Origin: Pleurotus ostreatus/Saccharomyces cerevisiae fusant
Taxonomy: Eukaryota; Opisthokonta
Direction of reading: 5' to 3'
DNA: 25,740 nt
Assembly: GCA_024196135.1 (NCBI GenBank)
Contig: JAMQCK010000371.1
Span: forward strand, 1 to 25,740
Positions within the stretch are counted from its first letter, which is position 1. Each line of letters begins with the position of its first letter. A program made the translations under genes and the position numbers. The notes below the pieces were generated by a model. The model was not told the origin of the DNA. It ran no database searches and saw only the letters and a program-made list of their open reading frames with translations. Positions 8,251 through 17,160 of this stretch are shown here, one piece after another.

Positions 8251-9288
8251 ATAGGCTGAGGCTGGGTCTTGTGTCTATGCACTTAGCCCGCTGCGTAGCC
8301 TCACTCGTGGGGTCATCACACAAGGTTTCGCAGTCGAAAGGCGACGCGGGTGTGGGTCACGTGCGCGGCGGGTGCCAGCTCGCACCTCGCCGCGCACGAG
8401 CGCCTCAAGCACCGGCGCGCTCCGAGCTGGGAGAGATACGGACGAGGCGACAACCCCCGAAGACTAGGAGGTGCAGCCGACGCGGAAAGCCGAAGGACGG
8501 ACGTCTTCCTGCTCGGATCGAAACGGCCAGCGGATCAAGGGACAGTCCCCGAAGATATAGGAGCTGCTGCGACGCGCAGACCGAGATCCGCTGGAGTCGA
8601 TAATCGGATGGACTGAGCCCCGTGCATTGCTTGACTGCGGGTGACTCGACAACAGGCCCGAGCGACTGAGATCTTGCGTGGCTGATGCAAATTGCGCCAG
8701 GCTTGGGCATAGAGTGGGCCATAATGCGCTTGAGGACCAGGCTGGCACAGGAGGTGCCTCGGAGTTGCTCTTCTTGGTGCCAACCCGCTCGTTGCCGCTG
8801 AGCATAATGTCGAGAAAGGTCTCAATATTCTGCAGTGGAGGTCAGTATGAAAGGGATGCCTAATGGCGCACCGATCTGGCGCTTCTTCTAGCATGCACCG
8901 TACGCTGAGGTGAGTTACGCCGCACGGGGCTCGTGCCGATTGTTGTTCGAGGCAGCTGCCAGCTGCCGTGTGGGTCTGAATCGAATTACGCATGACGAGG
9001 AACGCGAAGATGTACGCAATGCCGGAGCATTCATCCATGTTGCACGTGCAAACATGGGAAACGACGACGCAACGCAACGCGAAAGGGGGAACGCAGTGCT
9101 CGAGCACTCTTCCATGCAGCCGAAGCGAGCATGGGAAACGCAGGGGACGCGGAAGTAATGGTGGTCATGAACGAATGACGCCGTTGGATAAGGGAGGATG
9201 CATGCACACTTGAGGGAGGAACTGGTGTGCATCAGTTGGGTGGAGAAGAAACGCTCCTGCGAGAGCGTAGGAGACGCGCATGGCACGG
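8251..9288. other. Gene-free stretch with degraded, partly repeated sequence
   Basis: No gene is recognised on either strand. Two imperfect direct duplications are visible: about 8449-8495 with 8541-8585 (sharing CCCCGAAGA, TAGGAG and CGACGCG), and about 9001-9065 with 9076-9145 (sharing AACGCGAA, TCCATG and CATGGGAAACG). Open frames here are short and have no recognisable motifs. Confidence 0.5.
9001..9150. repeat. Imperfect tandem duplication (unit about 75 bp)
   Basis: The unit starting AACGCGAA at 9001 recurs from 9076, with shared words ACGCA, TCCATG and CATGGGAAACG in the same order. I estimate roughly 70 percent identity by eye. It is not in a recognised gene. Confidence 0.45.
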
Positions 9289-9515
9289 TCAGGACCGCAC
9301 TTTGGCCGCAGGAGGCGTGTCGGCGCGTTCTCGCTGTTCTGCGCCGACCCCGAGGAGAAGGTGCGCGTGGATAGCCAGCTGAAGATTGTCATCCGCACGA
9401 TGTACTCGAACCCGCCTCTGCACGGCGCGCGCACCGCGAATGCGATCTTGTCCGACAAGGTGCTGTACACAAAGTGGCGCGTCCGTTTACTTGATGGCCG
9501 GCGCGCTCCGTGGGT
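9289..9515 (+). pseudogene. Aspartate aminotransferase C-terminal fragment (relic)
   Basis: One frame reads [20 protein letters not shown], then [21 protein letters not shown], then [18 protein letters not shown]. This is the small-domain region of eukaryotic aspartate aminotransferase, a PLP enzyme of amino-acid and malate-aspartate metabolism, where the family has GERVGAF, SQLK(I/L)(I/L)IRPMYSNPP and GARI-ILSD-LY-W. Only about 65 residues of a roughly 400-residue enzyme are present. The Schiff-base lysine region and the rest of the large domain are absent, a residue is missing before RVGAF, IRP has become IRT, and after KW the reading frame shifts (MAGAL in the +1 frame resembles the expected MAxRI). 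It is a broken, probably non-expressed fragment, either a retrocopy or a duplication remnant. There is no intron in the retained part. Confidence 0.8.
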
Positions 9516-10006
9516 CGCCCGATCGTCGACGAGGCCGGCTTGAACGGTGGTGGCGATATAATCGAAGCGCCCTTCGAGATACGCGGCAACGTATGCCTTG
9601 ATTCGGGACGGAAGAAAAGACAACATCGTCGCTGGCACGAGCGCGACGCGACACGACGCTGCCAGCGACGATGGCGGGCAGAGGCAAGGGGCGGCGGCTC
9701 GGCCCGGGCGCTCCTGCACGTGCATAGACCTATTCTGCGGCACCGCTCGTTCCTCGCTATGCCGCAGATTGTCAATACAAGCATATCCCCCGGTCAACGA
9801 TCTGTGCTTAAGGTCATCGCGCTGTAATTAGGACTGTCCTGTTGTCGCATCCTCTGGCCATGCGAATATCATACCGTCGAACGGAGTCTTCATGCATTCA
9901 GATATCTGGGCCACGACGCGAGATGTGTTTCCAGTGAAAGGTGGGAAGCTAAGTACTTTCTGCAGTAGAAAGTCGACTATTATTCAGAGACCCGCGTTGC
10001 GTAAAT
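9516..10006. other. Gene-free spacer
   Basis: No supported gene. A minus-strand frame antisense to the relic continues here ([21 protein letters not shown]) but matches nothing I recognise. Confidence 0.5.
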
Positions 10007-11593
10007 CTAAAAATTTGATTCCTCGGACCCTTCCTCGTCCTCCTCCTCTGGCTCCGTATCTGTATCCCCCGTGCGGTTCTGTAGCGAAAGACGGATCTGG
10101 GGGTTCCTCTCCATGAAGAATCTGCCCCGTGCGACGCACTTGAACCCCTCTCCCAGCAGCTTCTTCAGCTGCGCCTCCGTGTCGCGGTCGATGTCCGCGC
10201 GCGACTCGCCGGAGATCTCCAGCTCGAGATGCTTTATGGGCGGCGCGACACTCGCTTGCGACGCGACACCTGTAGGCGCCGCGATCCGCGATTGTACTAT
10301 GTCGAGCAGCAGGGTGTAATCGAAGTCGAAGGTGCCCGCCATCGTCAGGCTCGTCAGACCCGGGAGGAGCTCCGGCGGCTCACGGCCCCGGGGGAGCATC
10401 ATGCGGAGAATGCCGTCGTCGATGGCGAAGGGGAACATCTCGTCCGGAACATCGCAGCGGCTTAACTCAAGCTCGCTAAGGCGGGGGAGCTTGCGCAGCA
10501 GAGCTACATACTCCTCCCGTCGCATGAGGATATCGGAGATGTGCAAGCTCCTGAGGCTCTCTCCCGAGCGTCGTAGCCAGCCGTCGAATTCCCATACGGG
10601 CCAAAATGGCAGGTTGAGTTGCCCATTTATGCCGTCCTCCTCCGTTTCCATGAGATCGCAGCCGCGAATCTCAAGATGCGACAGTTGCGGTGTCGTCAGC
10701 GCTGCGAAGACGTGGGCGAGGACCTCGTGGTCATCGATGAGGAGGTCTGCGCGCTCCAGCCGGGGGAGCACGACTGGAGGGTCCGGAACTGTCGGCATCG
10801 GCAGCGCTACGTTGCTCCAGATGCTGACCGAGATGTGCTCGAGTTGCTGGCAATGCGGGATGAAGGACATGAAGTACTGGACGGACACCTTATTCTCGAG
10901 CTTTAGGCGAGTAAGCTGGCCCCAGGGCATGATAGTCGCCTCGGGGTTGATGGATCCGACATAGCTTCGCAGCCGCGGCGCCCCTCCCAGAGAGAGCTGC
11001 AGGTACATGTGGCACCCCTCGTTTTCGCGCACCGTCATCTTCTCGAGCTGAGGAAATGGGAACGCGGAAACCACGGGTAGCGTGCTGAGATAGGTCGCCA
11101 CGAAGCCTTCGATGTAGCAGCTCTTCCAGCGATGGGCCGTAGAGCATGCAAGCCGCACAATCTCGCCAATCGTGTCCTCCCAGTCATCCGGCTCGTGCAG
11201 CGCGGTTCCATCGAGGTGAATATCCAGCGGCGCAGTGCCAGAGCGTTCAAGATAGCACTCGAGCAGAGCCAAGCCACGCGCTTTGAGGAGAGCGCAGGCC
11301 TCTTCGTCTGCGAAGCGCTCGGGTTCGTATTCATCCAGCTGCACCTTGATCTGGTATGGTGTCCAGATGTCGGGATTCGTCAATGCGACAGCTCTCCACT
11401 TGACGCAGACGCCGCTGACAGCAAGGGCGGGATATGGGTGACGGCGTTTTCGCCTGCCTTGCTTCCATTTCGGGGGTAGGTCCACATAATGCCCTTCGCA
11501 TGCATCAAGGAGGATATGCTCGAGGATTTCTGTTGGGACACGGTCGAAGAGACATGTCAACGCTGGTGTGTGGAAGGCGCGGGGCGTTCGCAT
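10007..11593 (-). CDS. F-box domain protein 4 (intronless, 528 aa)
   Basis: This is a single-exon F-box protein, the most diverged of the four. The F-box is near residues 16-75 (FDRVPTEILEHILLDAC, then PALAVSGVCVKWRAVALTNPDIW). LRR-like blocks follow (PRLERADLLIDD, PQLSHLEIRGCD, PRLSELELSRCD), then the family tail (TEAQLKKLLGEGF). The extreme C-terminus is strongly acidic (DTEPEEEDEEGSEE), which the other three lack. The first true ATG is at 11593; the open frame begins three codons earlier with TTG, which I did not use. It is presumably an SCF substrate receptor with unknown target. The upstream region does not carry the CGATCACGTG/TTCCGAC pair seen upstream of the other three. Confidence 0.84.
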   Translation of the reverse strand: MRTPRAFHTPALTCLFDRVPTEILEHILLDACEGHYVDLPPKWKQGRRKRRHPYPALAVSGVCVKWRAVALTNPDIWTPYQIKVQLDEYEPERFADEEACALLKARGLALLECYLERSGTAPLDIHLDGTALHEPDDWEDTIGEIVRLACSTAHRWKSCYIEGFVATYLSTLPVVSAFPFPQLEKMTVRENEGCHMYLQLSLGGAPRLRSYVGSINPEATIMPWGQLTRLKLENKVSVQYFMSFIPHCQQLEHISVSIWSNVALPMPTVPDPPVVLPRLERADLLIDDHEVLAHVFAALTTPQLSHLEIRGCDLMETEEDGINGQLNLPFWPVWEFDGWLRRSGESLRSLHISDILMRREEYVALLRKLPRLSELELSRCDVPDEMFPFAIDDGILRMMLPRGREPPELLPGLTSLTMAGTFDFDYTLLLDIVQSRIAAPTGVASQASVAPPIKHLELEISGESRADIDRDTEAQLKKLLGEGFKCVARGRFFMERNPQIRLSLQNRTGDTDTEPEEEDEEGSEESNF

Positions 11594-12158
11594 GCTGGGC
11601 AACGTGGCTTGTCAGTGAAGAGAATCAGTTTTCAGCTACGACGAGGAGCGGTGTTATGCATACCTGCGTTGGCTTAGATGGATTAATGCACTTGAAACCT
11701 ACAATATGCTCAGCAATGGGCGTAGTTGTTGCGCCGCATGGTGGTACGCGACAAGACGAGCCGTAAATGGGCAGTCCGGCATCTGCCTGCGCAACGTGAC
11801 CGCGATTCTTTGGACCAACATGCGTCAACACTACAATGTTCACTACGCTGTCTGCGTTTTTATCTTTCCATATTATTGCACAACATCACTAGCCTAAGGA
11901 GACCCAACCGTACATCCAACGCAGAATGTAGTACGCATGCAAGTAATGATAGAACCAGAGACGGAGGGCAGGGTGAGTAGATCCAGCGATGTGATGTGAG
12001 TGTTTTTGCGCGCGTCCCGGAAATGAGGATGTTGCGCGCGTCCCGTGAATGAGGATGAGTGAGTGTCAAGCAGGGGTGTGTATAGCGTGAATAGGAGTGC
12101 GTAGTGTACATGAGGTGCGCGAAAGCAAGCAAGGAAGCCAACATGAACGGAACCCAGA
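11594..12158. other. Spacer between F-box gene 4 and the 3' end of HMG-CoA reductase
   Basis: No gene is supported. The left part is the upstream region of F-box gene 4. The right part is the 3' flank/UTR of HMG-CoA reductase and contains a 26-bp tandem repeat. Confidence 0.6.
12006..12057. repeat. Two adjacent copies of a 26-bp repeat
   Basis: Copies 12006-12031 and 12032-12057 abut exactly and differ at two positions. Each begins TTGCGCGCGTCCCG and ends AATGAGGATG. They lie 101-153 nt downstream of the HMG-CoA reductase stop codon, probably in or near its 3' UTR. Confidence 0.9.
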
Positions 12159-15100
12159 TTACTTGGATTCCGAGTACGGGGGCAGCGGCGGTAATGAGCC
12201 CATGGAGGACGACGTCGAGAGGGACATTGGTACGGGCGGCCCTTCCGGTTTCGACTCGCCCTTCGACGCGTCGGACGCGGTGACCAAAACAGGCTTCTCA
12301 GGCAGCTGCGCAGGCCCCGCTGGCGGAAGGGTGCCGCCGGGCGTGACAGGCCGGCTCGTCGCGGGCGTGTTGACCTGCGAGCGGTTGTGCGTCATGTGCG
12401 CGCGGATGAGGTGTCCGGCGGCGAGGGCGCTCATGAGCGAGAGCTCGCCGGCCATGACGGCGGCGGCGACGATGCGGGCGAGGGTCTGTGCGTTCTGGCC
12501 GGGGGAGGTGGGGTGCGCGCCCTTGACGCCGAGCATCTCGAGGATGGCCTGTTGCGGGGCGAGCACGGTACCGCCGCCGACGGTGCCAACCTCAATGGAG
12601 GGCATGGTCACGGTGATGAGCAGGTCCTCGCCGTCGTTCGTTCTGCGAAAGATGATTAGTGCCAGTCAGATATCAAGAGGATATCGACTCACGGCTCCAT
12701 GAGGGTCATGCAGTTCGAGCTCTCCACGTTCTGCGCCGGGTCCTGACCGCAAGCAAGGAAAATCGCCGTGAGGATGTTGGCCGCATGCGCGTTGAAGCCG
12801 CCAATGCTGCCCGCCATAGCACTACCAATCAAGTTCTTCTTGACATTCAGATTGCACAGCGCATCCACCGTCGTCTTCAGCACGCTCTTCACGACGCGCC
12901 CCGGCACAACAGCCTCCGCCACCACGCTCTTGCCACGGCCCTCGATCCAGTTAATCGCCGCCGGCTTCTTGTCCGTGCAGTAGTTCCCGCTCAGCGCGAG
13001 CGTGACCATCTCCGGGAACGCCTGCTGCAGCACCTCGAGCGCCTTCTCCGTGCCCTTCGAGATCATGTTCATACCCATCGCGTCGCCCGTCGACGTCGCG
13101 AAGCGCACGAACAGCGTGCGGCCCGCGATCGCCGTCTGCAGGCTCTTCAGCTTCGCGAAGCGCGACGTGCTCTCGAAGGCGGTCTTGATCGCGTTATAGC
13201 CGTCCGTAGAGTCGATCCACTGCTTGGCCTGCGCGGCCTGCACGACGGAGGGGAAGTCAATGGCGGGGCCGCGGGTCATCCCGTCCTTGTGCACCACGGT
13301 GGTGACGCCGCCGCCAGCGTTGAGGGCCTTGCAGCCGCGGGAGGCGGAAGCGACGAGGGTACCTTCGGCGGTGGCCATGGGGATGTGGACGTTGACGCCG
13401 TCGATCTTGAGGGGGCCGGCGATACCGAGGGGGATGGGGATGTAGCCGACGACGTTCTCGCAGCAGGCACCGAAGACACGGGAGTAATCGTAGTTGGTCA
13501 TGGGGATGTCTGAGTACTCGAGCGTCTTGGTGATCGAGGCGCGCGCTGTAAGGAAGTCAGTATGAAGAACGGTGAAGAGGGCTTGACCACGCACAAATGA
13601 GAGCCCGGCGGATTCTGACAGCACGCTCAAGACCCTTCTTGTCAAGGCCAAGCGACTTCTCCAGGGCGTAGGCAGCGATCTTGCCGTTCTGCGAGAGCAG
13701 GATGATCTCCTCGTCGTTGAGCAGCTTGAGACTCTCGCTCAAGGGACGCGGGCCGTTATTGAAGATCTCTATGCACTCCTCCAATGACCGGACGTTGGTG
13801 TTGTCGGCGCTCTCTGCACTGCGGTTAGCGACTGCATCAGACCGGACAAGCCGCACACGCACCATCATCGCTGCTCGAATCGGACCCACCCATCGTGATC
13901 TGCAGCTTCTTGCGCTCCTGCAGCTTGCGATCGACATCGTCGAGGGAGAACGTAGGCACGACCGGGAGAGGCGCGGGACGGTAGATGGGCTGAGGGGCGA
14001 CAGTGACAGCAGGCGTGCCAGTAGCAGGAACCTGCGCTGTGGCGGGAGCCGAAGAAGCGCCGGGTGCGGGAATCGGGACGGACGGCGGGGCTGCCTGGCG
14101 AGTGATCGAGTTGCCAAGCTTGACGGACTCCTTCTCCTCTTCGATGCGCGCGCCAGACGAACGACCGCGCTCGACGCTCTTGAAGCGGACACCCTCGCCT
14201 GAAAGAAGGGTGAATGTCAAGAAAAGGTCGCATACTGGTAACGCACTGTTCAAGCTGTAGTCCTTGCTGAGCCCAGCCGCGATGCCCTTGAGTAGATAGC
14301 CATTGAGCGAGACGCTGATCGCCAGCAGGATGACAATCCACTTCGAGAGCAGCGGGTCCGCCACCATCCGCGTCAACGACGTCATCAAATCGCTGACCGA
14401 GGTCATGAATCTGCTGGCTCTATTAGCACTCCCATTCCGTCCTCCCCTCCACACCCCCGACATACCTGTCGATCCGGCTGATGGGATAGTCACTGGGCTG
14501 CGGCGTGCGATGAGGGTAGAGGTCGGAGACCTTGTCGTCCGCTACAGGTGTTGTTAAGCCTCTGCTATTGTCCTAGGCCTCAAGCTCCGATACACACCTG
14601 AAATGGGCACATCGCCACCCGCGATGCTCACGTGCAGCGGCGGGTCCACGCGCACCAGCAGCTCGACGTCCCGGTCCCAGCTCGTCTCCACATCCTGCAC
14701 CGAGTACACTGGCACCTCGACGCGCACGAGCTCGTCGAGCACCTTCTGCACCGCGGGCGTCCCGATGTCGACCTTCCGCGCGCCGACGGGACCCCCGGGC
14801 TGCGGCGCGCGCTGCCGCGGGCCAGAGGTGAGCGGCGTGATGAGGTTGAGCACGTGCAGCGTGAGGAAAGACGCGATGAGCAGGAGCTTGAGGCGCGCGA
14901 CGGGGCTCTCGCGCTCCGCGTTCCGCTCCTCGTCGTAGTCGTGCAGGCGGCCCTTGCCGAGCATAGCACCCTTGACGCCGAGCACGCTCTCGACGCGCTT
15001 CTGGAGCTGCGAGCCGATGGATGGCGAGGTGGGCGGCGACTGGCTGTTGGGCTCGACGGCGTGCTTGAGCGCGCTGGTGCGCGGGCTGCCGCTGGGGGTG

Positions 15101-16732
15101 TACGCAGTGATCTTGGTGGCGAGGCCGCGCATGCTTGCCATGCTGGAGGTGCGGGAGATCGTCGAGCGCAGCGTCTTGATGCGGCGAACCTCGACCATGA
15201 TGGTCAGAATTGCGCTGAACAAGGTGCAGAGGAGCAAGCAATCCCAGGCGAGGGTGACAGCAGCAAGCGCGCAGACCTCCTTGAGACCTCCGACACCACT
15301 GCGAGCACCAGCGAAGAGAACGATGATCTCCAGCACATAGTCGCGGAAGATGGGAACGTAGCAACTCTTGAGCGCGTCGAGAACGATACCACCCGCATCC
15401 GGGGCAGCATGCCTGACGCTCTTCTTCGAGTGCTTGCCATTCGAGGTAACCGAATCCGCGCTATCCTAGAAACAGGAAGGTCAGCATTCCCTTCGGCAAC
15501 AAATCCCACCAAATTGTACGTACTCCCAGAACACCTGGATGCTCGAAGACAGCCCTGGCTAGACGCATGGGCTTATCAAACCCGATAGTGCACACGAGGA
15601 AAGGCAAGGCCTCCGCGAGCGCCACCACATCAATATGCACCCCCAGCCACATCGCGACGGGCAGGCTGAGCAGCAGCGCCAACACCGCGCACGACAGCAC
15701 CGCGGTCGGCAGCCAGAACGTGCCTACGATCTCCGGTCAGCAACAGTCGCAGGCGACGCGTCAGGAGCCGTTAACTCACTTCCGAGGCGGCGGCTGCGCA
15801 CGAAGATCAGCGTGAACGTGAAGTACATCAGGGTCTGCAGGCGGTATCAGTATCGCCCTCGAGGCGGGGCAGGGCAGCTAGAACACGCACGTAGCCGGCT
15901 AGAATGAGGAGGATGTCCAGTGACGGGGCGTTCTGGGAATATGAGTGATTAGCCGATGCGATGATGTCGACTGGGCGTCAGGACATACCTTGGCGAGCTC
16001 CCAGAAACGAGAGCCGACAGCCCACAGCGCGTACGCCATCCAGGTTGGGCTGCGCATAGGGTCCTGCGCACCAGATACCGTAGGCGCCGGCAGGAGCTCC
16101 ACATTCGCGGGCGCGCCGTGCTGGGCGTCGACCGGGAGCTGGATGTTGTCCATGGAGCGGACGAAGGACTCGCGTCCTCGGGACGACGCGAACGCGAGCG
16201 TGACTACGGCGCCATCGCGGTGCGCGAAGCACGTCCCATTGGAATGCTCGGCCGTGACGGAGGTGGACGGGCGGTGACACCATTCCATGTACTCGGGTGC
16301 AGTTGTCAGCGCGTCGGCGACCGCCTCGACGTACTCAGGCTCCGCGTGCACGTGTATTTGCTGGAGCTCGACCTTGACGACTTCCGGGGAGTGGGAGGGG
16401 AGGTAGAAGGCGGATTCGCGGATGGGGATCCACTCCGTGGTGTCCGCGGACGCGGACTCGGTCTTCAGCAGGATGTGGGCGGGTCGCAATGTGTATCTGC
16501 AGCAAAGTTTAAGTGAGTTGGGGAGTAAGGAGTACATGAGAAGTACGCACTCAACGCTCCTTGCGCTGCCGACGGGGAGGGGAGGGCTGGGGTACCGCTC
16601 GAAGAACGCCGAGTTCTTGATGGCATCGAGGATGTGGAAGTAGGCGAGGGTGCTGAGGATGAAGAAAAAGACAATCGTCTCGATGGGGGAGTACGCGGCC
16701 TGGATAGCCAGCGGCTTCAGTAATGACCGCAT
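12159..16732 (-). CDS. HMGR: HMG-CoA reductase (sterol-sensing, 12 exons, 1328 aa)
   Basis: It reduces HMG-CoA to mevalonate with NADPH, the committed step of sterol and terpenoid synthesis, in the ER membrane. Exons on the minus strand: 16732-16551, 16496-15989, 15932-15891, 15834-15780, 15723-15524, 15465-14598, 14541-14466, 14410-14247, 14198-13863, 13813-13595, 13545-12693, 12642-12159; frame is kept across all 11 introns (48-58 nt). A membrane segment lies at residues 17-36 ([19 protein letters not shown]), the sterol-sensing region at about 231-445, a Pro/Ala-rich linker at about 700-812, and the catalytic domain at about 815-1260. Motifs are [12 protein letters not shown] (913-924), DAMGMN (1038-1043) and GTVGGGT. 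By alignment with the human enzyme the catalytic residues are E944, K1076, D1152 and H1250, and S1256 matches the AMPK-target serine. A 72-residue proline/serine-rich tail follows. 16732 is the first in-frame ATG. Length is somewhat above other basidiomycete enzymes. Confidence 0.97.
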
Positions 16733-17160
16733 CTGCAGAGGGGCGGCACCGTCAGTGATGTGTACCACAACCCGCAGAAAAAATCGCTGCGCCGCGCACC
16801 TTGCCCGCTCCTGCCGCCTGAGGGTAAGTACTCGCTCGCGCGTGCGTCCCCCACAACAAGCAGTCGTTCTAGATGAGCCTGGGTGCAGTCTCCCTCGCGC
16901 GCTGGTGCACGAGTTGGGGTCCCGTTAGGCGCGCGACGCGACGTGCGTGCGGTCGTGTGTGGGGTGTGTGGGTGACTTGCTTTCGCGCGCGCCGACGTTC
17001 GGGGCGACGAGCAGACGTCTGGGGGCGGCGGCGACGGTGAGGGGGGACAGGAACAAGGTGAGGGAACCAACCCCGTCGTATTTATTATTATATGGTACGA
17101 CTGCAGGACTCCCGAAATAGTCGCCATCAACCGCCGGCTCGAATAGGGGCGATCTAGACT
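16733..17160. other. Upstream region of HMG-CoA reductase
   Basis: No gene. It is GC-rich and contains a candidate sterol regulatory element (16959-16968), with an AT-rich patch TATTTATTATTATATGG near 17080. A long minus-strand open frame runs through it into the HMGR start in another frame and is treated as a shadow. Confidence 0.5.
16959..16968 (-). promoter_or_regulatory. Candidate sterol regulatory element upstream of HMGR
   Basis: The minus strand reads CACACCCCAC, 8 of 10 matches to the SRE-1 sequence ATCACCCCAC with the CACCCCAC part intact, about 227 nt upstream of the start codon. SREBP factors control HMG-CoA reductase in animals and sterol genes in several fungi. The site sits in a GT-repetitive tract, so chance is a real alternative. 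Confidence 0.25.

Noticed and set aside
9165..9797. 210-codon minus-strand frame
   Set aside because: Much of it is antisense to the aspartate aminotransferase fragment, and the remainder is not recognisable.
11594..11602. Start of F-box gene 4 at 11602
   Set aside because: That codon is TTG; the first ATG is at 11593.
12659..13513. 284-codon plus-strand frame
   Set aside because: It is antisense to the most conserved HMG-CoA reductase exon and arginine/histidine-rich, a typical shadow of a GC-rich gene.
13814..13862. Alternative acceptor in HMG-CoA reductase intron 9 (GATGCAG, nearer the donor)
   Set aside because: It keeps the frame but gives a very short intron (about 31 nt). The later TGCAG gives the usual 49 nt and follows a CTAAC-type branch point.
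14632..15588. 318-codon plus-strand frame
   Set aside because: It is antisense to HMG-CoA reductase exons 5 and 6, with no domain; a shadow frame.
16733..16768. Upstream extension of HMG-CoA reductase by 12 residues
   Set aside because: The in-frame upstream codon is GTG, not ATG. The first ATG (16732) gives [11 protein letters not shown], a plausible start directly before the first membrane segment.
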